Shown here piece after piece: positions 7,975 through 16,883 of a stretch of DNA of 35,757 bases. The notes below the pieces were generated by a model that was not told the origin of the DNA, ran no database searches, and worked only from the letters and a program-made list of their open reading frames with translations. The translations under genes were made by a program, and so were the position numbers. The stretch spans positions 1 through 35,757 of the forward strand of contig NZ_CALEMX010000483.1 of NCBI RefSeq assembly GCF_937910335.1, written 5' to 3'. The number at the start of each line of letters is the position of its first letter. The stretch's first letter is position 1. This stretch comes from an uncultured Gimesia sp. (GTDB lineage: Bacteria; Planctomycetota; Planctomycetia; Planctomycetales; Planctomycetaceae).

Positions 7975-10900
7975 TCAAACAGGCACAATTTCCGGGAATT
8001 GGTCTTCTTCTGCATTATATACCGTTGTGGCTTCCGATTCATCAATTTTTCGGTCCCAGGGTTGATCAGGTTGTGCTCCCATAATCCGGGCATACAAATA
8101 ATAGTAAGTGGGAATGAGAAATAAGACCAGACCGGTTGCCAGCATCAAGCCGAAAATCAGACTGGCTGCCATCGGAATTAAAATCTGTGCCTGAAACGAT
8201 GTCTCTTTTAAGATGGGAGCCAGGCCAACGATCGTCGTCATCGAGGTTAATAAAACAGGACGAAAACGACGACGACCCGCTTCCATTAATGCCGCTTTTA
8301 AAGGAAGACCGTCTGCTATACGATGATTAATAAAGTCGATTAATACAATGGAATCGTTCACCACGACGCCGGTTAAAGCAACCAGACCGAATAAAGAAAA
8401 GAGTGTCATTTCCATTCCCAGAATCGCGTGACCAAATACGGCACCGATCACTCCAAACGGAATGATTCCAAGCACAATTAATGGTTGAACATAAGAACGA
8501 AACTCGATTGTCAATAATGCAAACATTGATGCTAAGGCAATCATCAGCCCAATGATTAAACTATTGACAGATTCATCCGTCTGTTCCTGCTGCCCTTCCC
8601 AGCGTACTTGGACATCGGGGTATTTCTCTGTTAACTGATCCATAAAGCCTCCCGGCTTTTTCATTGCCTGCACAATTTCGCGCGCATTCCCTTCTTTCTC
8701 ATTCAAATCGGAATACACCGTAATGGACCGTTTCTGATCAATACGGTTGATTTCAGAGTAACCTCGTTTTACGGTAACATCAGCTAATTCCGTTAAGGGG
8801 CGTTCCGATCCATCTCCAGTGCGAATCCTGATATCATCAAAGCCCATCAGAGAACGCCGCTCTTCTCTCGGATAGCGAACCATCAGCTTGACTTCATGGC
8901 GCCCCCGTTGCAGCCGCATCACTTCTTCACCGTAATAAGTGGCACGAACGGTCTCTGCCACATCCGCCAGCGGAACACCCATAGCGCGGGCATTATCTTT
9001 GATTTTAATCTGGAATTCCCATTTTCCGGGACTCGAATCGTCATTGATGTCTTTCACACCCGGGTAACTTGCCAGCTCCTGCTTACTGGCTTCAACTGCC
9101 GCTTCCAGGTCATTCAGATTTTCAGCGCTTGCCAGCAGTTTGAATTCAATCGGTTTGCCTCCCGGTCCCATTGAGGGAGACTTGATCGTCAGACGATCAA
9201 CTCCCGGAAGCTCACCAATCTGTTCTCTCCATAAATCAATAATCTCTTCACTACCAAGCGTGCGTTCTTCTGCTTCTACAATCTCGACGCTGACCTTACC
9301 GACATGACTGCCTTCGACAGAACCTCCGAGGCCCCCTCCAGATTCATCCCGCGTTCCAAACCCAACATTTCTGCGTACAAGTTTGATCAGTGAGTTACCA
9401 TGCTGCTCTTCATATTGCTTGTTTAATTCTTCAAACGACTGCTGAATGTGCAGAGTTGCCGCTCCCGTAATAGATTGAGGGGTTCCATCTGGAAATTCAA
9501 CCGTTGCTTCGATCATCCGAAAATCGGTTTTCGGGAAAATATTAAAAGGCGCAAAACCTCCCATGATCAAACCAGCAGAGACCAGGAGGAGCGCCCCTGC
9601 CACCGCCAGGGCTGATGAAGGATAATCTAATGCCGACTTTAAAGCAGGCAGATAACAGCGGTCGATAAACCAGTTCAACTTTCGACCCACAAAGCCAACC
9701 TTCTGCTCTGAATCTATTTTCCCATGCGCCAAATGGCAGGGTAGAATAAAGATACTTTCTAAAAGTGAAATCACTAACATTGCAATGACGGCAATAGGCA
9801 TCACGGCAATAAATTTCCCCATGATCCCCGAAACAAAGAGTAAGGGCATAAACGCAATAACGGTTGTTGTTACAGAAGCACAAACGGAAGGCAACACCTC
9901 GGTCGCACCATCAACGGCGGCCTGGAATATGGATTTGCCCATCTGTCGATGTTCATAAATATTTTCCCCGACAACAATCGCGTCATCAACAACAATCCCC
10001 AGGGCCATCAGAAATGCAAACATGGAAAGCATATTCAATGTCTGTCCGGTATAGTATAAGACGACACAGGCACCAAACATCGAAATAGGAATGCCCAAAG
10101 CGACCCAGAACGCTAACCGAAACTCCAGAAAAATCGCCAGTGTAATAAAAACTAAAATCAGTCCCTGCACACCATTTCGACTTAATAACTGCATTCGATC
10201 ACGCACATCAACAGATTGATCCCTCCACAGCTTCAATGAATAACCGGGAGGCAGACTCGCTGTTTTTACATAAGCACGAACTTCCTCCACAATCTGCAAC
10301 AGGTCTTCTTGTGCCGTTCTTTCAACCGAAACCGATAAAGCCGGCTTTCCATTAATTTCACTGATCATCGTAGTATCAGTAAACTCATCCCGAACACGCC
10401 CCAGATCAGCGACTGTCAACACGACCCCACCGGGCTCTGTCACCAGAGGGATCTTTTCGATTTCACTTCCAATTAGATGTTTATTCTTTCCTCGCAACAG
10501 CAATACATGTGAGTCTGTTACTAATTTCCCTCCCGGCAACTCCAGGTTTTCCCTGCGAACGGTATTGGCAACATCTTGCAATGTCAGACCATACTTCCGA
10601 AGGGTGGCTTCTGGGATTTCTATATCAATTTGAAAATCTCGCGCACCCGCGATATTAACCTGCGATACGGACTTTAGCTGAAGCAGTTCATCTCGAATCC
10701 GTTCGCTCACGGCGCGCAGTTCCCACTCACTATTCTCATCTGATTCTTCAGGACCAATCACCGCGACATCGATCGCCACCTGTCTGAAAGTAATCTGCTG
10801 AATATCAGGGTCTTCAGCCAATTCGGGGAAGCTGGGAATACGGTCGATTTCAGAACGGACTTCGTTTAATATTTTCTGGACATCGGGCACATCGGCCCTC

Positions 10901-11187
10901 AATTCCAACACCACAGAACCAGAACCTTCATTGGCAATCGAGGTGATTTTCTTAATACCATCGATCGAGCGGACTGCCTCTTCCATTTTTTGGCAGATCC
11001 CTTCTTCCACTTCATCAGGACTGGCCCCCGGATAGGGTACTGATACCAGAATGATTTCCAGTTCAAACTCCGGAAAAACTTCTCGACGCATAAAAAGTAA
11101 TGAAACCAGCCCCACTCCCAGAATGGTGACCATCAAGGTGTTCATCGCAGGCGAGTTATTGATTGCCCATTTAATGAGCGACTTCAT
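7975..11187 (-). CDS. RND-family efflux transporter, inner-membrane pump (AcrB/HAE1-like)
   Basis: The 1070-residue protein has the standard RND duplication: an N-terminal helix (residues 12-33), a large periplasmic loop, a helix bundle, and a second copy. The start is MKSLIKWAINNSPAMNTLM, and FPEFELEIILVSVPYPGASP marks the family. The proton-relay aspartates in helix 4 are present as D401-D402 in GIVVDDAIVVGENIYEH. The second half repeats the pattern with GVVVNDSIVLIDFIN. It overlaps the adaptor gene as ATGA, with a good upstream AAGGAGAGG, so pump and adaptor are made together. No TolC-type outer-membrane channel is encoded beside it, so a channel from elsewhere must be used. The substrate is unknown; sequence alone does not separate drug, lipid and bile-salt-like substrates. 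Confidence 0.95.
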   Translation of the reverse strand: MKSLIKWAINNSPAMNTLMVTILGVGLVSLLFMRREVFPEFELEIILVSVPYPGASPDEVEEGICQKMEEAVRSIDGIKKITSIANEGSGSVVLELRADVPDVQKILNEVRSEIDRIPSFPELAEDPDIQQITFRQVAIDVAVIGPEESDENSEWELRAVSERIRDELLQLKSVSQVNIAGARDFQIDIEIPEATLRKYGLTLQDVANTVRRENLELPGGKLVTDSHVLLLRGKNKHLIGSEIEKIPLVTEPGGVVLTVADLGRVRDEFTDTTMISEINGKPALSVSVERTAQEDLLQIVEEVRAYVKTASLPPGYSLKLWRDQSVDVRDRMQLLSRNGVQGLILVFITLAIFLEFRLAFWVALGIPISMFGACVVLYYTGQTLNMLSMFAFLMALGIVVDDAIVVGENIYEHRQMGKSIFQAAVDGATEVLPSVCASVTTTVIAFMPLLFVSGIMGKFIAVMPIAVIAMLVISLLESIFILPCHLAHGKIDSEQKVGFVGRKLNWFIDRCYLPALKSALDYPSSALAVAGALLLVSAGLIMGGFAPFNIFPKTDFRMIEATVEFPDGTPQSITGAATLHIQQSFEELNKQYEEQHGNSLIKLVRRNVGFGTRDESGGGLGGSVEGSHVGKVSVEIVEAEERTLGSEEIIDLWREQIGELPGVDRLTIKSPSMGPGGKPIEFKLLASAENLNDLEAAVEASKQELASYPGVKDINDDSSPGKWEFQIKIKDNARAMGVPLADVAETVRATYYGEEVMRLQRGRHEVKLMVRYPREERRSLMGFDDIRIRTGDGSERPLTELADVTVKRGYSEINRIDQKRSITVYSDLNEKEGNAREIVQAMKKPGGFMDQLTEKYPDVQVRWEGQQEQTDESVNSLIIGLMIALASMFALLTIEFRSYVQPLIVLGIIPFGVIGAVFGHAILGMEMTLFSLFGLVALTGVVVNDSIVLIDFINHRIADGLPLKAALMEAGRRRFRPVLLTSMTTIVGLAPILKETSFQAQILIPMAASLIFGLMLATGLVLFLIPTYYYLYARIMGAQPDQPWDRKIDESEATTVYNAEEDQFPEIVPV

Positions 11188-12635
11188 TCCGCCTCTCCTT
11201 TTTTCCGAACCCGCATTCCCTCTGATGCAACACTCAAAGGAGATGTCACAACCTGATCCCCCGACTTAAGTCCGGAAGCCCCCAGTTCAACCAGCAACTG
11301 TTCGCCACTCGTGTCCACAACACGGATCTTTTCGCCATGCAGTTTCCCCTCTCTCACAACCCAAACCAGATTCCCGGGGCGAACCGCCATTTCGGGGATC
11401 TCCAGTAATGCGACATTACCTTCGAGCGGAATTTCTATGGAAACATACATGCCTCTCGTTAAAGGAGGCGCTCCAACAAGCTGATCTGTCGGACGGCCAT
11501 TGACTAAAATTGCGGAAGCTTCAGGATCTGAAACTACAATCCGGCAGGGAACCGTTCTGGTTTTCTCATCCAGACCGATTCCATCATAGCGAGAAAGTTT
11601 GCCTTTCCAGATAAACGTTCTTCCCCCTAATTCATAGCGCACATTCACAGGAAGCTGAGGAAGTTGATAGCCCAGATTATGCCGATTGGTTTGAGTTACC
11701 CCTGACTCTGATTGACTTTTTCTCGCTGTTAGAGCAGCGTGCTGCCAGAGCTGGTATAATTCTTCCATGCGCAAGTTGGAACGAACCTCAACAGCCGATG
11801 TGTCTTCAATCGTAACCAGTGGATCACCAACTTTCACATAACCATCCTTCTCAACCGAATCCTCAACGATAACTCCGTTGATCGGTGAATAGATGCGCGT
11901 GCGACTCAAATCCAGCTTGGCTCTTGAAAGTTGCACGCCAACCAAATCGCGAGCATGTTCCATCCGTTTACGTCGTGACTTGAGTAAATCCGATTCGTTG
12001 GTTAATTTTTGCAGCGAATTCCGCGCGGCAAGTTCCGTACGCTTGGCTTCTTCATAGTCAGTATCTGAGACAACATTTTTTGCACGTAATTTCTCGACGC
12101 GGTTCAAATGTCTTTTCTGTAGCTGAACCTCTTCATGGACTAAGTCAACGACCGCTTTCGAATTATCAATCTCGACTTCCAGTTCATCAATGACATCTTG
12201 TGCCTGTGCATGTTCCTGAGTAAGACGTTTTACTTCCAGCTCATAATTTTGAGGATCAATCTTGATTAATAGATTCACAGTACCCGCGACTTCGCGTTCT
12301 TGATCAGTTGCTTTACGAACGATATTTCCTACTTTACAACCATCACGGGTATAGAGCACTCTCCCAGAAACCTCTGCCGCAAGTTTGACCTCTCGGGAAG
12401 GAACCACTACTCCGTCGACGGTAATGGTAATACCGGATTCGGAAAGACCAATCATTTCAGTCAAAACAAGCGGTGCTGAAGCTTCAAGAAGTTGTTCACT
12501 CTTCACCGGTTCTCTTTTCATGGCCTTCAAAACAACTAAACTTCCCCCACCAATCGCGATGATGAAAATCGGCAACAGAATATGTTTGATCTTGTGATAA
12601 AAAATTCTTGGTTTTTCTATTTTCAAATCTGACAT
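11184..12635 (-). CDS. RND efflux periplasmic adaptor (HlyD/AcrA-type membrane fusion protein)
   Basis: The 483-residue protein has one N-terminal membrane anchor (ILLPIFIIAIGGGSLVVL, about residues 19-36). A lipoyl/barrel half follows with VVVPSREVKLAAEVSGRV, then a long coiled coil at about residues 140-235 rich in Glu, Lys and Leu. The second lipoyl half reads LDLSRTRIYSPINGVI and VKVGDPLVTIED. Beta-barrel and membrane-proximal parts complete the protein. This is the classic adaptor that joins an RND pump to an outer-membrane channel. It is immediately upstream of the pump and coupled to it by a four-base overlap. The adaptor is longer than AcrA (about 397 residues), with inserts around residues 270-330. 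A TetR gene lies 194 bases upstream on the same strand and is the likely regulator. Confidence 0.93.
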   Translation of the reverse strand: MSDLKIEKPRIFYHKIKHILLPIFIIAIGGGSLVVLKAMKREPVKSEQLLEASAPLVLTEMIGLSESGITITVDGVVVPSREVKLAAEVSGRVLYTRDGCKVGNIVRKATDQEREVAGTVNLLIKIDPQNYELEVKRLTQEHAQAQDVIDELEVEIDNSKAVVDLVHEEVQLQKRHLNRVEKLRAKNVVSDTDYEEAKRTELAARNSLQKLTNESDLLKSRRKRMEHARDLVGVQLSRAKLDLSRTRIYSPINGVIVEDSVEKDGYVKVGDPLVTIEDTSAVEVRSNLRMEELYQLWQHAALTARKSQSESGVTQTNRHNLGYQLPQLPVNVRYELGGRTFIWKGKLSRYDGIGLDEKTRTVPCRIVVSDPEASAILVNGRPTDQLVGAPPLTRGMYVSIEIPLEGNVALLEIPEMAVRPGNLVWVVREGKLHGEKIRVVDTSGEQLLVELGASGLKSGDQVVTSPLSVASEGMRVRKKGEAE

Positions 12636-12829
12636 GACTATTTTCTATAATGAAACGTGTCACAATAATTGTTGACATCACAATTCAATTTGTGAACAAG
12701 AGTGGATTCGATTTCTTGGCACTGGATCTCCCCGACGCAAACCTTTTACATTGTCCTGCTAATCTTTCTTGTAAATTGCTATTCAAAATCGTCTGTTTTA
12801 ATAATGACTTCTATTCTGTCTGAAAACAT

Positions 12830-13498
12830 TCAAATGCGATGAACGGGTGAAGAAGATTCGATTTCGGACTCTCTTAATTCCTGCTTCAGATTCTTAATTG
12901 CTGACAATGAAAACTGGAGAATATGTTCGACTAACTGCTCTATGTTATAGTGAGAGTCCTTTTCTGCCTGCCCCAGCATCAAGGTCACCAGACCGTCGGA
13001 AACTCGATAGAATTGGCATTGCGCTGCGATACTGAATACACACTGCATTCGTCGAAATTCAGGGACTGATTCTCCCAGAATCTCCTTCAAGATCGAGTCT
13101 GCCACATTTACAAAGGGACGAAATAATTCTTGAATCAAATGTTCGCAAGCTTTCGTAGGTCTCAGCACTTCACGCATAATCAAATGATTGCTCCAGGATA
13201 GTTCTCCCGTACCTAACATCCGTCTCACTAATGTAGTGACCCAGTCTCGCAATTTTTGTTCGGGTGAAGTTTCAGACGTCCATCCCGGTAGGGGAGCGCG
13301 CGAAACTCCTATCTCTTTAGCCAGGCAAATTACTTCCAGATAGAGTTGCTCTTTATCGCCAAAATAATAATTGACGCTGGCCAGATTCACATCTGCCTTC
13401 TGACAAATTTCACGAACCGTGGTCTTCTCAAAGCCCTTTTCTGAAAAAACAGGCCCGGCCACCTCCAGTAATCGATCACGAACGTTACAAGACGACAT
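12830..13498 (-). CDS. TetR/AcrR-family repressor, CecR-like
   Basis: The helix-turn-helix lies at about residues 27-58 and reads TTVREICQKADVNLASVNYY, then FGDKEQLYLEV. The ligand domain contains HLIMREVLRPTKACEHLIQE and resembles the C-terminal domain of E. coli CecR (DUF1956 type), which regulates a HlyD-type efflux operon. It is encoded just upstream of the adaptor-pump pair on the same strand, so it likely controls these genes and itself. The frame stays open to an ATG at 13633. I prefer the ATG at 13498 (222 residues) because the family's domain begins at once there, and because the extra 45 codons run through two palindromes that look like operator DNA. No strong ribosome-binding site distinguishes the two starts. 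Confidence 0.9.
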   Translation of the reverse strand: MSSCNVRDRLLEVAGPVFSEKGFEKTTVREICQKADVNLASVNYYFGDKEQLYLEVICLAKEIGVSRAPLPGWTSETSPEQKLRDWVTTLVRRMLGTGELSWSNHLIMREVLRPTKACEHLIQELFRPFVNVADSILKEILGESVPEFRRMQCVFSIAAQCQFYRVSDGLVTLMLGQAEKDSHYNIEQLVEHILQFSLSAIKNLKQELRESEIESSSPVHRI

Positions 13499-13589
13499 GA
13501 GTTCTTCATCCCAAATCTTTATAGCGCGAGAAGGCAAACTTGACGACAAAACTGTCTGGAAAAATGAAAAACAGCGGTTCAATCCCCTG

Positions 13590-13622
13590 TTTAAAACAAT
13601 TGTATTAAACACTTGTTTTAAA
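13590..13622. promoter_or_regulatory. Tandem palindromic operator candidate upstream of the TetR gene
   Basis: Two palindromes sit head to tail, 13 bases apart. The first is centred on CAATTG: TTAAAACAATTGTATTAA at 13591-13608, with a single mismatched pair. The second is AAACACTTGTTT at 13607-13618. The whole is flanked by perfect 10-base arms, TTTAAAACAA and TTGTTTTAAA. It lies about 90-125 bases before the preferred repressor start. TetR proteins commonly bind such sites as dimers, so autoregulation is inferred. Confidence 0.55.
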
Positions 13623-13790
13623 TCAACCGGCATTTTAGAAAAACAGTTGAAAACATCATAAGAGTATATATATCTATGTACCTTATGAGTTATTCATACC
13701 GTTGATTTGAAATAAAATGACCGTCTCACCGCGATCGATTATCTGGCAGGTCAGAAGAAAAAAATGACGCTCTGCCGAGAAATCAATCTG

Positions 13791-14195
13791 TTAACCGGTA
13801 AGTCGTTCTGGACCATCCTCACTAAAATCAAAGCGTTGGAACCCGCTCTCATCCAGTCGCTGCCTTAAAAGTTCTTTCCAGAGCGTTTCTGGAAGTCCAT
13901 TCAGAACACCGTACAAGACCATGCCAATCGTAAGACTGGCAACTTCAACCACACGCATGGGTAAGGAAAATTGCTTCAGGTCTGCGAATATCTCGTCGGC
14001 ACTGCAATATTCGCCAAATTTGTGATCATGGTACATAAACTCAACCCCCAAGAAATCATGGCTCCATTCATAATCAAATGGTCCATACTCTCTCTTGCGG
14101 TGAAGAACCCAGAAACGGGTCCCTTCAAAGCGTATACCGTGTGTACCTCTCAAAATGTTGAATCCTGCGTCTGTTCTGGTCATATTGAGTGCCAT
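13791..14195 (-). CDS. Conserved-looking hypothetical protein
   Basis: I do not recognise the family with certainty. The protein has about 134 residues from the ATG at 14195; the frame is open to another ATG at 14246. Its first half is rich in aromatic and charged residues (FWVLHRKREYGPFDYEWSHD, then FLGVEFMYHDHKFGEYCS), which looks like a small soluble beta-rich fold. Residues of about 85-105 (VVEVASLTIGMVLYGVLNGL) are hydrophobic and could be one membrane-associated helix. The C-terminus is charged. The composition is protein-like throughout and no better frame overlaps. It stands alone: 292 bases downstream of the TetR start, and divergent from the CCA-type enzyme. No Shine-Dalgarno sequence is visible, so the start is uncertain. 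Confidence 0.7.
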   Translation of the reverse strand: MALNMTRTDAGFNILRGTHGIRFEGTRFWVLHRKREYGPFDYEWSHDFLGVEFMYHDHKFGEYCSADEIFADLKQFSLPMRVVEVASLTIGMVLYGVLNGLPETLWKELLRQRLDESGFQRFDFSEDGPERLTG

Positions 14196-14461
14196 TGATG
14201 AATGAACCCATTTGAGCCAGGAGAAAAACCATATCGAACGATCCATTCTACGCCATTACTCACTCTTTGCGAAGTCCGTTTTCTGAACCTTCTGCCTCTT
14301 TTCTCTGTCCTGAAGAACCCACCTTCGAGACGAAATTGAATGAGGAACTCCACATTATCGTCCAAAAATTAACGAACATAAGTCGATAACTGACCAGAAC
14401 TTGCTATGATTACAAGTCGACAGCAATCAGATCTCATTTTTTTACAGACACCCCAACACTC

Positions 14462-15730
14462 ATGAAGCACACAGAAGCATATCACACCGCGGTCAAAGTG
14501 GTCCAAAAACTACGTGACGCCGGATTCCAGGCTCTCTGGGCGGGTGGTTGTGTACGTGATCTGTTACTGAAAAAAGAGCCTCAGGACTACGATATCGCAA
14601 CCAATGCGCTACCGGATCAAGTCCGCGACCTGTTTGGAAAACGACAGACTTTAGCAGTGGGAGCCAGCTTTGGCGTCATCATTGTACGAGGCACACAGCC
14701 GGACTTTGATGTCGAAGTCGCCACATTTCGCAGTGAAGGCCCTTATCTCGATGGACGTCGTCCCGAAAATGTGACGTTCACGACAGCAGAAGAAGACGCT
14801 CACCGTAGAGACTTTACCATCAATGGCATGTTTTATGATCCAGTAACAGAATCGATCCATGATTTTGTGAATGGACAATCCGATCTGAGACAACAAATCA
14901 TTCGAGCCATTGGCAACCCCCTGGAACGTATGCAGGAAGACAAACTTCGGCTCCTACGTGCCATACGCTTTGCCTCCACACTCCGATTTCGACTGGATGA
15001 AGTCACATTTGAAGCCATTCAAACGATGGCAAGTGAAATCTGTGTAGTAAGTCCTGAACGAATCGCCGTCGAATTACGAAAAATGCTGATACATCCAAAC
15101 CGCAGCCATGCCATTGAGCTGGTTCAGAGTTCTGGTTTATTAAATTCAATCATCCCTGAATTGGCTTTTTTATGGGAAGAGCAGGAACAAAAGTCGCTCT
15201 GGGAACTCACACTACTTCGCCTGGAAAAACTGAGTTCAAACAACTTTGAGACCGCATTTGCTACACTATTACTTGACTTGCCAGCAAAAAAACCAGCCGA
15301 TCAGCTCGACAAGATTCATCAAATTTGTAAACGACTTCGCTTTTCGAACCATGATCTGGACTTGATTTATTGGTTGGTTCAGCACAGAGAGAGTCTCACA
15401 ACTGCCTCAACATTAAAACTTTCTCAACTCAAACGACTGCTTTCACACAAAAACTGCCCTTTTTTGTTTGAGTTGATTCAAGCGGATCTGATTTCTCAAC
15501 AACGAACTTTGGACGAGCTTGAATTTTCTCGCCAGTATCGAGATCATACTCCCACAGAGATTTTGAACCCTCCTCCGCTCATCACGGGAAATGACCTGAT
15601 CGCTTTTGGCATTAAATCGGGCCCGGAATTCAAAGAACTGCTCACACAGATTCGGGATGCGCAATTGGAGGGATTGATCAATACCCGGGAAGAAGCGCTC
15701 ACACTTCTCGCCAGCTTGCATCAAAAATAA
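14462..15730 (+). CDS. CCA tRNA nucleotidyltransferase / poly(A) polymerase family enzyme
   Basis: This class II nucleotidyltransferase adds or repairs the CCA end of tRNA, or adds A residues; sequence alone does not decide between them. Seen motifs are AGGCVRDLLL (about residues 27-36), DYDIAT (42-47) with the metal-binding Asp pair, and FDVEVATFR (82-90). HRRDFTINGM follows at 114-123. The tRNA-binding part contains EDKLRLLRAIRFA and VSPERIAVELRKML. The 422-residue length fits CCA enzymes lacking an HD phosphohydrolase domain, and I see no HD motif in the C-terminal 150 residues. The start is the first ATG, without a clear ribosome-binding site. An oxidoreductase gene follows 46 bases downstream on the same strand. 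Confidence 0.92.
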   Translation: MKHTEAYHTAVKVVQKLRDAGFQALWAGGCVRDLLLKKEPQDYDIATNALPDQVRDLFGKRQTLAVGASFGVIIVRGTQPDFDVEVATFRSEGPYLDGRRPENVTFTTAEEDAHRRDFTINGMFYDPVTESIHDFVNGQSDLRQQIIRAIGNPLERMQEDKLRLLRAIRFASTLRFRLDEVTFEAIQTMASEICVVSPERIAVELRKMLIHPNRSHAIELVQSSGLLNSIIPELAFLWEEQEQKSLWELTLLRLEKLSSNNFETAFATLLLDLPAKKPADQLDKIHQICKRLRFSNHDLDLIYWLVQHRESLTTASTLKLSQLKRLLSHKNCPFLFELIQADLISQQRTLDELEFSRQYRDHTPTEILNPPPLITGNDLIAFGIKSGPEFKELLTQIRDAQLEGLINTREEALTLLASLHQK

Positions 15731-15776
15731 CTTATCAATCCAACAATATTCAGTAGTCACGCACGAAGGATCATAC

Positions 15777-16880
15777 ATGACAGGTTCAGTTCGTATTGGA
15801 ATCATCGGTGCCGGTGCCGTTTCCGATTATCATCATGTCCCAGGCATTAACATCGATCCGCGCGCGGAACTGGTCTCCATCTGCGACCCCAATTCAGAAT
15901 TACTGGCACAACGTCAGGCCGATTGGGGAAAAACCAAAGTCACCACCAGATATGAAGAAATTGCCAGTGACCCAGAGATCGATGCTGTCATAATCGCCAC
16001 TCCCAACTTTACGCATCATGAAATCGCGCTGGCCTGCATTCGTGGCGGAAAACATGTCATGTGCGAAAAGCCGTTGGGGTTGAACTATACTGAATCTGCG
16101 GAAATGTATCGCGCAGCCCGCGATGCCAACTTGCGGCATATGACAGCCTTCACTTATCGTTTCGCTCCTTCCATGCGGTATGTAAAACACCTTGTGGAGT
16201 CAGGCGCGCTGGGAGCACCTCGCCACTTCCGCAGTCAACGGTTTCTCGACTGGCCTGAATCCAGCTGGGGCTGGCGACAAAGCAAAAAACTGGCGGGTGC
16301 CGGCGACCTGTTTGATATGACGATTCATCGCATCGACTTCGCCCAGGACTTACTCGGCCCCATCAAAAGCATCTGCGGCGCCGTGGCCCAGTTCGTTCCC
16401 CGGGATCAAACTGCCGACGGTTTGCCCTGTGAACCATCGGAAGTGGATGACTGGTCTTCACTCATCGGACAATTTGAAAATGGTGCCGTCGGTGTCTGGG
16501 AAGGTTCTACATTGATGAAAGGTTATCACAATGATGGGTTTGGCTATGAATGGGCGGAAGTCAATGGCTCCGAAGGTTCCGCCGCTTACCAACTGACTGA
16601 TCCCAATCATATCCTGATCGGAAAACCAGGACAGACAATGGAAAAACTTCCAGTTCCGGAAGAATATCTGGTCATCGAGGGCAGTCCGCGACAGCCTCAC
16701 GAAGGTGTTCCGAGTACTGTCTTTCGTTATGATCTTGTCTACGAATTTGTTTCAGCGATCGTAGAGGAACGGGATGCCATTCCAGGCTTCGATCATGGTG
16801 CTTTAGCCCAACTCGTTGCCGACTCGGTTCTCGAATCGTTTGAGAAACGGACCTGGATCGATATCCAATCTGACCTGTAA
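15777..16880 (+). CDS. Gfo/Idh/MocA-family NAD(P)-dependent oxidoreductase
   Basis: The 367-residue protein begins with a Rossmann fold, IGIIGAGAVSDYHHVPGI, followed by VDAVIIATPNFTHHE-type dinucleotide contacts (residues about 65-80). The conserved CEKPLG of this family lies near residue 100, with the catalytic-type lysine. The C-terminal alpha/beta domain contains AGDLFDMTIHRIDFAQDLLG, whose His and Asp occupy the usual active-site position. Members oxidise or reduce sugars, inositols and related compounds, and planctomycetes carry many paralogues. The specific substrate cannot be deduced. It follows the CCA-type gene by 46 bases and is convergent with the outer-membrane protein gene, whose stop is three bases beyond its own. 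Confidence 0.93.
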   Translation: MTGSVRIGIIGAGAVSDYHHVPGINIDPRAELVSICDPNSELLAQRQADWGKTKVTTRYEEIASDPEIDAVIIATPNFTHHEIALACIRGGKHVMCEKPLGLNYTESAEMYRAARDANLRHMTAFTYRFAPSMRYVKHLVESGALGAPRHFRSQRFLDWPESSWGWRQSKKLAGAGDLFDMTIHRIDFAQDLLGPIKSICGAVAQFVPRDQTADGLPCEPSEVDDWSSLIGQFENGAVGVWEGSTLMKGYHNDGFGYEWAEVNGSEGSAAYQLTDPNHILIGKPGQTMEKLPVPEEYLVIEGSPRQPHEGVPSTVFRYDLVYEFVSAIVEERDAIPGFDHGALAQLVADSVLESFEKRTWIDIQSDL

Positions 16881-16883
16881 TCC

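Noticed and set aside
12670-12690. Imperfect inverted repeat CACAATTCAATTTGTG before the adaptor gene
   Set aside because: Only five outer base pairs match, and it does not resemble the tandem operator before the TetR gene, so I do not call it an operator.
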